Assembly (NCBI RefSeq): GCF_900105345.1
Contig: NZ_FNSN01000003.1
Location: forward strand, 2,790,001 to 2,854,000
Source of the DNA: Arthrobacter woluwensis
GTDB taxonomy: Bacteria; Actinomycetota; Actinomycetes; Actinomycetales; Micrococcaceae
Direction of reading: 5' to 3'
DNA: 64,000 nucleotides
Positions 7,842-15,944 of this stretch are shown piece by piece. Below the pieces are notes generated by a model. That model had not been told where the DNA came from and made no database searches. It saw nothing but the letters and a program-made list of their open reading frames with translations. How positions within the stretch are numbered: position 1 is the first letter of the stretch; the number at the start of each line of letters is the position of its first letter. The position numbers and the translations under genes were made by a program.

Positions 7842-8465
7842 CTAGAGCAACCAACCGTTCTCCGCGGCGATCCGTGCCGCATCGCCGCGGGTCCGTCCGC
7901 CCGTCTTCGCCATGGCCGCCGAGAGGTGATTGCGCACCGTGCCCTCCGAAAGGAACACCTCGCGCGCGATGTCGGCCACCGTCCCGCCGCCCGCGGACAC
8001 CCGAAGCACCTCGACCTCCCGCGCGGTGAGCGGGGACTCCCCCGCCACGAGCGACTCGGCAGCAAGCGACGGATCGATGACCCGCAGCCCGGCGTGCACC
8101 CTCCGGACGGCGTCCGCGAGCTGACGGGCCGGGGTGTCCTTGACGACGAAACCGGCGGCCCCGGCCTGCAGCGCACGCCGGACATAACCGGGCCGGCCGA
8201 ACGTCGTCACCATGAGCACCCGGCACTGCGGGGCCTCCCGGCGCAGCCGTTCCGCCGTCGCCAGTCCGTCCAGCCCCGGCATCTGCACGTCCAGGAGCGC
8301 GACATCGGCCCGCTCCTCCCGCACGGCGACCAGCGCCGCTTCGCCGTCCCCCGCCTCGGCCACCACTTCGATGTCGTTCTCCAGCCCCAGCAGGGCGGCG
8401 AGCGCACCCCGGACGAGGGCCTGGTCGTCCGCGATCACGAGGCGGATCGCACTGTCCTGCGCCAT
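7842..8465 (-). CDS. NarL/LuxR-type response regulator
   Basis: 207 residues. The receiver domain has the acidic pair D13-D14, phosphoacceptor D59 (A-L-L-D-V-Q-M-P-G), T87/T88 and K109 (V-V-K-D). The C-terminal LuxR-type HTH runs from about 143 (L-T-A-R-E-V-E-V-L) to the end, with L-S-E-G-T-V-R-N-H-L as the recognition helix. It begins 3 bp after the histidine-kinase stop, so the pair is cotranscribed with the ABC exporter upstream. DesR/LiaR-like cell-envelope or drug sensing is typical of this arrangement; the signal here is unknown. Confidence 0.93.
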   Translation of the reverse strand: MAQDSAIRLVIADDQALVRGALAALLGLENDIEVVAEAGDGEAALVAVREERADVALLDVQMPGLDGLATAERLRREAPQCRVLMVTTFGRPGYVRRALQAGAAGFVVKDTPARQLADAVRRVHAGLRVIDPSLAAESLVAGESPLTAREVEVLRVSAGGGTVADIAREVFLSEGTVRNHLSAAMAKTGGRTRGDAARIAAENGWLL

Positions 8466-8468
8466 GTA

Positions 8469-9674
8469 CTACATCACCACCGTCAGGCGGAAGCCGCCCA
8501 GTTCCGAGGGACCCGTGCTGAGGGTCCCTCCCGCCTGCCTGACCCGTTCGGCCAGACCGTCCAATCCGGAGCCCCGTCCGCTCCAATGCGAAGTCGCCGG
8601 GCCCCCGGTGCCGCCGGAGGACGCGCGGCCGCCCCCGGAGGCTCCCGCGGCGACGGCGAGCGCGGGGCGCCACGCGCCGTCGTCGTCCACCTGGACGCCG
8701 TCCGCGGACACGGTGACCCGGCAGCGTGCCGCGCGGGAGTGCCGGACGACATTGGTGACGCCTTCGCGCACCACCCAGCCGAAGAGTTCCCGGTGTGCCG
8801 CGGGAACCTCGTCCACGGAGCCGGGCAGGTCCGCCTCGATCCCTGCGGAGGCGAGAGCGCCGCGGGCCTGGGCCAGCTCCGAGACGACGTTCACCCCGCG
8901 GTACCCGGCCACCGTGGCCCGCACATCGGCGAGCGCTCCCCGGGCCAGGTCCTCGATGTCCTCCAGCTCGCGGGCGGCACGGGCCGGGTCGGCTTCCAGC
9001 AGCCGGCCCGCGAGTTCGGCCTTCACGGCCACCACGGTCAGGGAGTGGCCCAGGATGTCGTGCATGTCCCGCGCCATCCGGTCCCGTTCGGCGGCAACGG
9101 CCGCGACCGCGAGGTCCTTCCGGGTGGCTTCGAGCTGCTGCCGGAGCTGGATCTGCCGGGCGAAGGCCATCATCATGAAGCCGAGGGACAGCACCAGCGA
9201 CGCCTGCATGAACCCCGCCTCCGGCTGCCCGCCGGCCGACTGCAGCAGGAGGGAGCCGACGGCCAGGGCGAAGACCGACACCGTACGCCACCGGGCGGGC
9301 AGCGGCAGCATGGCCGCGGCGCAGGCCACGAACGTCCACGTCCAGAGCCCGGGAAGGCCGAGGGTGAGCACGACCAGGGCGTTGCTGACCAGGAGCACCA
9401 CCAGGACCACGGCCGCTGCCACGACGCGCTCTTCAGGCTTCCTCCGCGACCAGGCGTACAGCGGACCGACGGCATAGCAGGCGAAGAAGAGCACGGTCAG
9501 GCCCGTGATCAGCAGTTTGTTCCCGAGCGGGTCGGCCGGATCCGCCCAGACCGTGGTGTAGGTGGGCCACGTCCACAACAGCAGGGAGAACCCGGCGCCG
9601 ATGAGCCAGTTCCGGGGCCCGGCCCCGGAACGCCGGCTCGCCCATCGGCCGGGTGACTCCCGTGTGTCTTCCAT
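8469..9674 (-). CDS. Membrane-bound sensor histidine kinase (HisKA_3, DesK-like)
   Basis: 401 residues from ATG 9674 (the open frame runs further upstream but overlaps the permease gene). About five or six transmembrane helices occupy the N-terminal half, followed by the dimerisation/phosphoacceptor helix R-D-M-H-D-I-L-G-H-S-L with H205. The HATPase domain has N-V-V-R-H-S (N-box) and D-D-D-G (G1). The ATP-lid region carries a Gly/Ser/Ala-rich insert between D-D-D-G and G-S-G-L-D-G-L-A-E-R. It is in one transcription unit with the ABC genes and the response regulator. The ligand is unknown. Confidence 0.92.
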   Translation of the reverse strand: MEDTRESPGRWASRRSGAGPRNWLIGAGFSLLLWTWPTYTTVWADPADPLGNKLLITGLTVLFFACYAVGPLYAWSRRKPEERVVAAAVVLVVLLVSNALVVLTLGLPGLWTWTFVACAAAMLPLPARWRTVSVFALAVGSLLLQSAGGQPEAGFMQASLVLSLGFMMMAFARQIQLRQQLEATRKDLAVAAVAAERDRMARDMHDILGHSLTVVAVKAELAGRLLEADPARAARELEDIEDLARGALADVRATVAGYRGVNVVSELAQARGALASAGIEADLPGSVDEVPAAHRELFGWVVREGVTNVVRHSRAARCRVTVSADGVQVDDDGAWRPALAVAAGASGGGRASSGGTGGPATSHWSGRGSGLDGLAERVRQAGGTLSTGPSELGGFRLTVVM

Positions 9675-9691
9675 GAGAACCAATCTAGGGC

Positions 9692-10501
9692 TCAGACGCG
9701 CTTGGTGTCTTTGCGGAAGGCCAGGGCGGCGCCGGTCACGAAGATGGCGAGCCAGACCACGGCGTTCACCACCCAGATCCAGTCCCAGTTCCCGGTCAAG
9801 GGGCTGCGGGCGATCTGTCCGATCCCGTAGGCGGGTGAGAAGCGCGCGATGTCCGCGAAGGTGCTGCCCATGACTTCCAGTGGCATGAAGAGCCCGCCGA
9901 GCATCGCCATGATCGCGAGCACCGGGCCGAGGAGCTGCATGACGTTCTGACTCGGCATGAGATATCCGACCATGAGGCCCAGCGCAGCGAAGACGAGGGA
10001 GCCCAGCCAGGCGGCGAGGCCCGCCACGACGAGGGTCGCGGCGTCGAGGTGGACGCCGAAGAGGGCGCCGATCACGAACTGCGCGACGACGGCGATCAGG
10101 CTCATGGCCAGGGCGGCCGCGGCCTTCACCAGGATGTACGCCCCAGGACGCAGCGGTGTCAGCCGGAGCTGCCGGGACCAGCCCTGGGCCCGTTCGACCG
10201 CCACCTGCGATCCGGACGCCGTGGCCGAGGTCATCGCCGCATACACGGTGAGGCTGATGAGGATGTACTCCCCGTAGCTGTGAGTGCCGCCCGGGAGCAT
10301 CTGATTCTTGTTCGACAGGCCGAAAATCGCGAAGAACAGGGCCGGGATGGCGATGGTGAAGATCAGGGTGCGGCGGTTGCGCAGAAGCCGCTTGATCTCG
10401 ATCCACAGGAAGGTGCCGTTGACTCCTCCCGCGGCGGGTCTGCGGTCGACCAGTTGGATGGCGGCCTGCGGGTCCCTGGTGGTGCCGGTGGTGGTGCTCA
10501 T
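9692..10501 (-). CDS. ABC-2 type exporter permease
   Basis: A 269-residue membrane protein with six predicted helices and the ABC-2 pattern. A cytoplasmic N-terminus leads into L-L-R-N-R-R-T-L-I-F (residues about 33-43), followed by periodic hydrophobic spans and a Pro-rich turn before the last two (M-F-x-P-L-E-V near 205). Its ATG overlaps the ATPase stop by 4 bp (ATGA), so the two are translationally coupled. Together with the downstream kinase/regulator pair this is a self-contained sensing and export module of the type used against antibiotics or peptides. Confidence 0.9.
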   Translation of the reverse strand: MSTTTGTTRDPQAAIQLVDRRPAAGGVNGTFLWIEIKRLLRNRRTLIFTIAIPALFFAIFGLSNKNQMLPGGTHSYGEYILISLTVYAAMTSATASGSQVAVERAQGWSRQLRLTPLRPGAYILVKAAAALAMSLIAVVAQFVIGALFGVHLDAATLVVAGLAAWLGSLVFAALGLMVGYLMPSQNVMQLLGPVLAIMAMLGGLFMPLEVMGSTFADIARFSPAYGIGQIARSPLTGNWDWIWVVNAVVWLAIFVTGAALAFRKDTKRV

Positions 10502-11430
10502 GCCCGGGCCTCGTTTCCAGTGGGGGTCGACTCGACGGCGGATGCGGCGTCGTCGCTGGTGAGGGCCACGAAGGCGTCCTCGAGGTTGTTGGCGCTGACC
10601 TCGACGTCATGCGCGTCGGTCTCGGCCAGGAGGAAGCGGAGCACGGTGTCCGAATCCTGGGAGCGGATGGTGACCCGGGCGCCGTCGTACTCCATGGAAT
10701 CCACGGCGGGGAGCCGGACCAGCCGCGGATCCTCGTGGCTCAGTGCCGCGCGGATGGTGCGTCCGGCCGCGAGGTTCTTGATCTCGGCGGCGGTGCCGTC
10801 CGCCACCACGCGGCCCTGGCGGACCAGGACGATCCGGTCCGCGTAGGCGTCGGCCTCGTCCAGATAGTGGGTGGCGAAGACCACCGTGCGGCCCCGCTGG
10901 GCGTCCTGCCGGATGGCGTGCCAGAAGTCGCGGCGGCCGGTCACGTCCATGCCGGTGGTGGGCTCATCGAGGATCATGAGGCCGGGGTCGGAGACCAGGG
11001 CCATCGCGAAGCGCAGGCGCTGCTGCTGACCGCCCGAGCACTTCTCCACCCGGCGGTCCGCCAGGTTCGCGATGCCGGCACGTTCCAGGACCTCCGCCAC
11101 CGGGCGCGGCGAGTCGAACATCGCGGCCGTGAGCTGGACCGTCTCCTTGACGGTGATGTCCCTCAGCAGCCCGCCCGTCTGCATGACGGCGGCCACCTGG
11201 CCCCGGGCGATCGCCTGACGGGGCGTGCCACCGTAGATCGTGACGCTGCCCTTCGTCGGCTCCGAGAGCCCCAGGATCATGTCGATGGTGGTGGTTTTGC
11301 CCGCGCCGTTCGGGCCCAGGAAGGCCACGACTTCGCCGGGCTTCACCTGCAGGTCCAGGCCGCGGACGGCCTGCACCGTCCCGAAACTCTTGTGGAGGCC
11401 CTGGGCGTCCACGGCCAGTGACTGGCTCAT
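10498..11430 (-). CDS. ABC exporter ATP-binding protein
   Basis: About 310 residues. Walker A is G-P-N-G-A-G-K-T-T, the Q-loop lies near M-Q-T-G-G, the signature is C-S-G-G-Q-Q-Q-R, Walker B is L-M-I-L-D-E-P-T-T-G-M-D, and the switch His is in A-T-H-Y-L-D-E. The C-terminal domain resembles DrrA/CcmA-type drug exporters. The open frame extends to 11553; I choose ATG 11430 (M-S-Q-S-L) because GAGGA lies at proper spacing upstream, while the ATG at 11433 is too close to it. First gene of the exporter/two-component operon. Confidence 0.92.
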   Translation of the reverse strand: MSQSLAVDAQGLHKSFGTVQAVRGLDLQVKPGEVVAFLGPNGAGKTTTIDMILGLSEPTKGSVTIYGGTPRQAIARGQVAAVMQTGGLLRDITVKETVQLTAAMFDSPRPVAEVLERAGIANLADRRVEKCSGGQQQRLRFAMALVSDPGLMILDEPTTGMDVTGRRDFWHAIRQDAQRGRTVVFATHYLDEADAYADRIVLVRQGRVVADGTAAEIKNLAAGRTIRAALSHEDPRLVRLPAVDSMEYDGARVTIRSQDSDTVLRFLLAETDAHDVEVSANNLEDAFVALTSDDAASAVESTPTGNEARA

Positions 11431-11536
11431 CATGTCCTCGCATTCCCCGTCTGCCGGATGGATCCGGAAGAGCCTGTGCTCTCCCTCGGTATCCATTCGA
11501 CCGTGGAGGGGATGCGAGGACCCCGGCCGTGCGTCA

Positions 11537-11570
11537 CGTTCCGGGCATGACATCCGTCATGCCCGGAACG
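11537..11570 (-). terminator. Perfect 34-bp hairpin after dusB
   Basis: Arms CGTTCCGGGCATGAC (11537-11551) and its exact complement (11556-11570) flank a 4-nt loop ATCC. It lies 28 bp past the dusB stop and 107 bp before the ABC ATPase start on the same strand. No U-run follows. A U-less terminator of dusB is the simplest reading; an operator for the exporter operon is possible. Confidence 0.6.
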
Positions 11571-11597
11571 CTGCCGTCCGCCGGGCGCGCTGGGGCG

Positions 11598-12770
11598 TCA
11601 GCCGCCCGAGACGTCCAGTTCGGCCGCCTTGATGGTGGCGCGCTGCTCGTCGTTCAGGCTGCGGCTCTCGAGCCAGCGGTCCGGGAGCGCGGTCCTCTTC
11701 GGGGTGCCGGCGCGGCCACGGGGGCCTTCGGCGTCGGCTCCCGGGTACGGGGATTCCATGTCCAGCTGGTCGAGCAGTCCGCGCAGCGTCGCCAGGTCCG
11801 GCACCGTGGCCAGCTGAGCCCGCAGGTCCCCGCCGACGACGTAGCCCTTGAAGTACCAGGCCATGTGCTTGCGGATGTCCCGCAGCGCCTTGCCCTCATC
11901 GCCGAAGGTGTCGATCATCAGCTCCGCGTGCCGGTACACGGCGTCCGCCACCTCGCGCAGGCCCGGGCGGATGCGGTCCTCGCGGCCGTCGAACGCGGCC
12001 TGCAGATCGCCGAAGAGCCACGGTCGGCCCTGGCAGCCACGGCCGACCACCACGCCGTCGACGCCGGTCTGGCGGACCATGCGCTCGGCGTCCTCGGCGC
12101 TCCAGATGTCGCCGTTGCCCAGCACCGGGATGTCCGGCAGGGCCTCGCGCAGCCGGGCGATGGAGTCCCAGTCGGCCTTGCCGGAGTAGAACTGGCTCGC
12201 CGTGCGGCCGTGCAGCGCGACGGCGGCCACTCCGGCGTCGCGGGCGATGCGGCCGGCCTCGAGGTACGTCAGGTGATCCTCGTCGATGCCCTTGCGCATC
12301 TTGATCGTCAGCGGGATGTCCCCCTTGGACGCCTCACGCACGGCGGTCTGGACGATCGCGGTGAACAGGTCGATCTTCCAGGGCAGCGCCGAACCGCCGC
12401 CACGACGGGTGACCTTCGGGACGGGGCAGCCGAAGTTCAGGTCGATGTGGTCGGCCCGGTCCTCCTCCACCAGCAGGCGGACGGCGGCGCCGACCGTGAC
12501 GGGGTCCACGCCGTACAGCTGGACGGAGCGGACCTCCTCGTCGTCGTCATGCTCGATGATCCGGAGTGATTCCGGGGAGCGTTCCACGAGCGCCCGGGAG
12601 GTGACCATCTCCGCGACATAGAGGCCGCCGCCGAACTCGCGGCAGAGCCGGCGGAAGGCCTTGTTGGTGATGCCGGCCATGGGCGCGAGCACCACGGGGG
12701 TGTCCACGGTGATGTCGCCGAGCTTCAGGGGTGGCAGCTCGATTCTGGTGGGAAGTGCTTCAAGGGTCAC
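11598..12770 (-). CDS. dusB: tRNA-dihydrouridine synthase DusB-type
   Basis: FMN-dependent reduction of specific uridines in tRNA. The 390-residue protein starts at GTG 12770 (V-T-L-E-A-L-P) and shows the Dus signature: A-P-M-A-G-I-T-N (29-36), N112-F-G-C115-P with the catalytic Cys, and K-M-R-K-G. L-H-G-R-T, N-G-D-I-W and G-R-G-C-Q-G follow. The C-terminal helical domain is followed by a basic Arg/Pro tail. Frames upstream of the GTG overlap the TetR gene and are rejected. In related actinobacteria dusB sits between glyS and dgt, as here. Confidence 0.94.
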   Translation of the reverse strand: MTLEALPTRIELPPLKLGDITVDTPVVLAPMAGITNKAFRRLCREFGGGLYVAEMVTSRALVERSPESLRIIEHDDDEEVRSVQLYGVDPVTVGAAVRLLVEEDRADHIDLNFGCPVPKVTRRGGGSALPWKIDLFTAIVQTAVREASKGDIPLTIKMRKGIDEDHLTYLEAGRIARDAGVAAVALHGRTASQFYSGKADWDSIARLREALPDIPVLGNGDIWSAEDAERMVRQTGVDGVVVGRGCQGRPWLFGDLQAAFDGREDRIRPGLREVADAVYRHAELMIDTFGDEGKALRDIRKHMAWYFKGYVVGGDLRAQLATVPDLATLRGLLDQLDMESPYPGADAEGPRGRAGTPKRTALPDRWLESRSLNDEQRATIKAAELDVSGG

Positions 12771-12817
12771 CCCACCATTCTCCCGCAACGGCGCAAATCG
12801 TGCGCGCCGCGCGTTGT

Positions 12818-13447
12818 TCAGAGGCCGGCGGACAGCCTCCGGAAGGCCTCGACCGCGAGCGACGACGCCGGGTGGCCGGGCTTGCCGTCGTCGTCCCCGG
12901 GGGCGGGACTCACATCCGCCGCCCACGCTTCCAGCCCCACCCGGACGGCCGCGGTGGCCGCGGTGGCGTGGAGCCTGAGGAGCAGACTGTTCGCGGCGCC
13001 GAACCGGTCCGCCATGACGGCCAGGAGTTCGCGCTCCGAACGGGCGTTCACCACGGCCCACACCCCGGCCAGCTCGGCATCCTCCTCCGCGGCGATCAGG
13101 AGGTTGCGCACGAGCTCCATCCCGTCCGCGGTCTCCCGGTCCTGAGGCGTGAGCGCATGTCGGATCGCCGCCGTCACGGCCTCCTTGCCGTCCGACCCTG
13201 CGGGCACAGCGCGCAACGCATCCTGCCAGCGTTCGGCCCCGATCTCCAGGAGCGGCGCGATGGCCTCTTCCTTGGTGCGGAAGTAGCGGTAGAAGGTGCG
13301 CAGGGAGATGGCGGCACGCGCGGCGATCTCCTCGGCCGTGGTGGCCACGACCCCCTGCGCGGTGAAGAGCTCGGCCGCGGCGGCGGCGAGCTCCCTCCGG
13401 GTCTGGGCGCGACGGCGCTCCCTCAGGCTGGGCTGTTCTGTTTCCAC
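12818..13447 (-). CDS. TetR family transcriptional regulator
   Basis: 209 residues from GTG 13447 (V-E-T-E-Q-P). The N-terminal HTH, about residues 10-58, includes R-R-E-L-A-A-A-A-A-E-L-F-T-A-Q-G and A-I-S-L-R-T-F-Y-R-Y-F-x-x-K-E; the rest is helical effector domain. It is divergent from an SDR oxidoreductase gene 160 bp away, and the gap contains a short inverted repeat placed over the SDR promoter. The open frame continuing to 13609 overlaps that promoter and is rejected. It probably represses the SDR gene. Confidence 0.88.
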   Translation of the reverse strand: METEQPSLRERRRAQTRRELAAAAAELFTAQGVVATTAEEIAARAAISLRTFYRYFRTKEEAIAPLLEIGAERWQDALRAVPAGSDGKEAVTAAIRHALTPQDRETADGMELVRNLLIAAEEDAELAGVWAVVNARSERELLAVMADRFGAANSLLLRLHATAATAAVRVGLEAWAADVSPAPGDDDGKPGHPASSLAVEAFRRLSAGL

Positions 13448-13494
13448 CCCGTGATCGTAACCCAGCAACCCGAAGCTCGGCACATCATGCCGTA

Positions 13495-13523
13495 TTGGCA
13501 CAACGTGCCACAAAGCGTATGCT
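13495..13523 (+). promoter_or_regulatory. SDR promoter with overlapping TetR operator
   Basis: -35 TTGGCA (13495-13500), 17-bp spacer, -10 TATGCT (13518-13523). An inverted repeat TGGCAC-AAC-GTGCCA (13496-13510) covers the -35 box, where a repressor would block RNA polymerase. The SDR start lies 85 bp downstream of the -10. Confidence 0.65.
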
Positions 13524-13607
13524 GACAGGACGGGGCCGACCACACCGCCAGGCCCAGCCAGTGGAGACCGGAGCAGTCCTTCGGCCACCCGGAACGAAAG
13601 GAACATC

Positions 13608-14393
13608 ATGCTTCGCTATACAGACCGCCGCGCCCTCGTCACCGGTGGCGGTTCCGGCATCGGGCAGGCCACCGTGCTGCGGATGCTCTCCGAAGGCGGC
13701 ACCGTCGTCGCCGCCGATGTGAGCGAGGCCGGCCTGGCCGACACCGTGGCCAAGGCCGGCGACGCCGCCCCGCGCCTGAAGACCGTGGTCATGAACATCG
13801 CCGACGAGGCCTCGGTCAAGGCCGGCGTCTCCGGGGCCGTCGAGTTCCTGGGGGGCCTGGACGCCCTGGTCAACGCGGCAGGGATCCTGCGCTCCTCCCA
13901 CACCGAGCAGACCACCCTCGAATCCTTCGAGCAGGTCATCCGCATCAACCTGGTCGGGACGTTCCTGGTGATCCGGGAAGCGATCCCCGCGCTCCAGGAC
14001 GGCAAGAGTGCGGCGGTGGTGAACTTCAGCTCCACGTCGGCGGCGTTCGCGCACCCCTATATGGCGGCTTATGCGGCCAGCAAGGGCGGCGTGCAGTCCA
14101 TGACCCACGCTCTCGCCGCGGAGTATGCCTCGGCGGGCATCCGCTTCACCGCGGTCCAGCCGGGCTCCATCTCCTCCGGCATGACCGACGGCAGCGGCCA
14201 GAGCCGTCAGAGCGTGGGCCCCGGCCTTCCGGAGGACGCCGACATGCGCCTCTTCCTGAAGCTCTCCCCCGCACTCGGCGAGGGCTTCGCGGGCCCCGAG
14301 ACGGTGGCCGGCGTGGTCGCGATGCTCGCGAGCGAGGACGGCGCCTTCATCACGGGAACCGAGATCCGGATCGACGGCGGCACCCACTTCTAG
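13608..14393 (+). CDS. Short-chain dehydrogenase/reductase (SDR)
   Basis: 261 residues with the classical SDR plan: T-G-G-G-S-G-I-G cofactor loop (12-19), N-A-A-G (89-92), catalytic S142 and Y155-x-x-x-K159 (Y-A-A-S-K), P-G-S near residue 185. D37 at the end of the second beta strand suggests NAD(H) rather than NADP(H). An AAAGGA ribosome site precedes ATG 13608. The divergent TetR regulator and its promoter-overlapping operator suggest substrate-inducible expression. The substrate is unknown. Confidence 0.92.
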   Translation: MLRYTDRRALVTGGGSGIGQATVLRMLSEGGTVVAADVSEAGLADTVAKAGDAAPRLKTVVMNIADEASVKAGVSGAVEFLGGLDALVNAAGILRSSHTEQTTLESFEQVIRINLVGTFLVIREAIPALQDGKSAAVVNFSSTSAAFAHPYMAAYAASKGGVQSMTHALAAEYASAGIRFTAVQPGSISSGMTDGSGQSRQSVGPGLPEDADMRLFLKLSPALGEGFAGPETVAGVVAMLASEDGAFITGTEIRIDGGTHF

Positions 14394-14426
14394 GACCCGC
14401 TTCCCGGCCTTGCGTGGTCAGTTGCC

Positions 14427-14485
14427 TTGTGTGCTCAGTTGTTGCGGGTGTTCGGCGAAAACACCCGCAACAACTGAGCACTCAA
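14427..14485. repeat. Intergenic hairpin repeat, family 1 (copy A)
   Basis: A 22-bp perfect stem (14431-14452 with 14460-14481; left arm begins GTGCTCAGTTGTTGCGGGTG) has a 7-nt loop and an outer TTG/CAA clamp past one mismatch. The same 22-bp arms recur at 48220-48270. It lies 33 bp beyond the SDR stop and 16 bp from the YibE/F stop, between convergent genes, so it may act as a bidirectional terminator. Confidence 0.85.
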
Positions 14486-14501
14486 CCGAGCGGGGCATGG
14501 C

Positions 14502-15914
14502 TCAGCGTCCCAGGGCGCGGCGTTCGCGGCGCGTGAGGGGCTGCTCGGCGTCGACGGCGTGGCGGTGCAGATTCGTCGCCTTGACCACCAGGACGGCCAC
14601 GAGCGTCGTGAGCGGGATCGCGAGGACCAGGCCGATCGAGCCGATCAGGGTGCGCACCACTTCCTCGGCCAGCTCGGCGCTGGTCAGGGTGTCCAGGAAC
14701 GGCCGTTCGTAGAGCATCACGATGATCAGCACCGGCAGCGCGGCGCCCGCATAGGCGAAGGCGATCGTGTAGACGGTGGACGCGATGTGATCACGGCCGA
14801 TCCGCATGGCCGAGGCGAACAGCTTGGGCGCCGAGGTCTCCGGGGAGAACTCGTAAAGCTCCCAGACGGCGGAGGCCTGGGTGATGGTGACGTCGTTGAG
14901 CGCGCCCAGGCTCGCCACGATCAGGCCGCACAGGATGACACTCGAGATCGAGATGGTCCCGCTCGTGTTGACCAGGGTGGACGCCTCGTGGCTGCCGATG
15001 CCCAGGAGCTTGGCGGCATCGGTCGCCCACAGGGCCAGGCCGGCGGTGACGAGCAGTCCGAAGATCGTGCCGAGGAGCGCCGTGGAGGTCCTGGCCGAGA
15101 AACCGTGCGCGAAGTACAGCACCGCGATCAGGATGGCCGTCGACGCCGTGAGCGCCAGCGGCATGGCGGGTTTGCCGTCCACCAGGCCCGGCAGCAGGAA
15201 GAACGCCAGCACCAGATACGCCACCCCCAGCCCGAGCAGTGCGCGGAAACCCCGCCAGCGCGCCACGAGGATCACCACGGCGGCGTACAGCACGGCGAGG
15301 ATCGCGATGGGTGCGGACCGGACGAAGTCCACGAACACATACGACGGCGCATGCCCGGCCGAGGCTCCCTGCACCTGCGAGAGGTTCAGGTACCGGATCC
15401 CGTCACCGGGGTGGACGGAATCCGAGGCGGACACCTCCGGGTTGAACACCACCTGGACCGGCGAACCGCCCGCGTCCGGCTGCGTCACGGCCCAGAAGCA
15501 GGACGTCAGACGGCTGGCGCCGGGCGTGGAGCCGCTCTGGCCGGAGCCTTGCGAGGCGCCTTGGGAGGGGCTCTGTGAGGGGCTCTGCGCGGGACTCTGG
15601 CCAGAGCCGTTCTGGCTCGAATCCGGCTGCGCATCGGGGGAACTCCCCGAACAGGAAGCCTTGGTGACGCTCATGACCTTGCCGGTGTCGAAACTGACGC
15701 CGGGCGCCGTGGAGTACGGCGAGCTCAGGCGCAGATCCTCGTGCTTGCCCGAAGGCCACAGGAGCACCATGCCCAGCACCGTGAGGACGGTGACCGGCAC
15801 CAGGATGGCGGCCAGGATCCACCCGGCCCGACGGCGTGCCGCCGCCGCTTCCGCGGACGGAGCCACGCCGTCGTCGTGCGAGTGGCCCCCGCCGTGTGAA
15901 TGTCCGGCACCCAT
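14502..15914 (-). CDS. YibE/F-like multi-pass membrane protein
   Basis: 470 residues. The N-terminus is strikingly His-rich (G-H-S-H-G-G-G-H-S-H-D-D), followed by one TM helix, an external region with a Gln/Ser/Pro repeat (about 115-145), and seven or eight further TM helices. The core L-G-A-L-N-D-V-T-I-T-Q-A-S-A-V and the conserved L-I-G-S-I-G-L-V-L-A-I-P-L-T-T near the C-terminus match the YibE/F family. The family's biochemical role is unsettled. The His-rich head suggests divalent-metal binding; this is inference. It converges on the SDR gene across a hairpin repeat. Confidence 0.85.
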   Translation of the reverse strand: MGAGHSHGGGHSHDDGVAPSAEAAAARRRAGWILAAILVPVTVLTVLGMVLLWPSGKHEDLRLSSPYSTAPGVSFDTGKVMSVTKASCSGSSPDAQPDSSQNGSGQSPAQSPSQSPSQGASQGSGQSGSTPGASRLTSCFWAVTQPDAGGSPVQVVFNPEVSASDSVHPGDGIRYLNLSQVQGASAGHAPSYVFVDFVRSAPIAILAVLYAAVVILVARWRGFRALLGLGVAYLVLAFFLLPGLVDGKPAMPLALTASTAILIAVLYFAHGFSARTSTALLGTIFGLLVTAGLALWATDAAKLLGIGSHEASTLVNTSGTISISSVILCGLIVASLGALNDVTITQASAVWELYEFSPETSAPKLFASAMRIGRDHIASTVYTIAFAYAGAALPVLIIVMLYERPFLDTLTSAELAEEVVRTLIGSIGLVLAIPLTTLVAVLVVKATNLHRHAVDAEQPLTRRERRALGR

Positions 15915-15944
15915 GGGTCCGCTCCGCTCCTGTCGGTTCCGCCG

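Noticed and set aside
5093-8029. 978-codon open frame on the plus strand
   Set aside because: Antisense to dgt and the GNAT-AAA+ gene; no recognisable domain, composition typical of a shadow frame.
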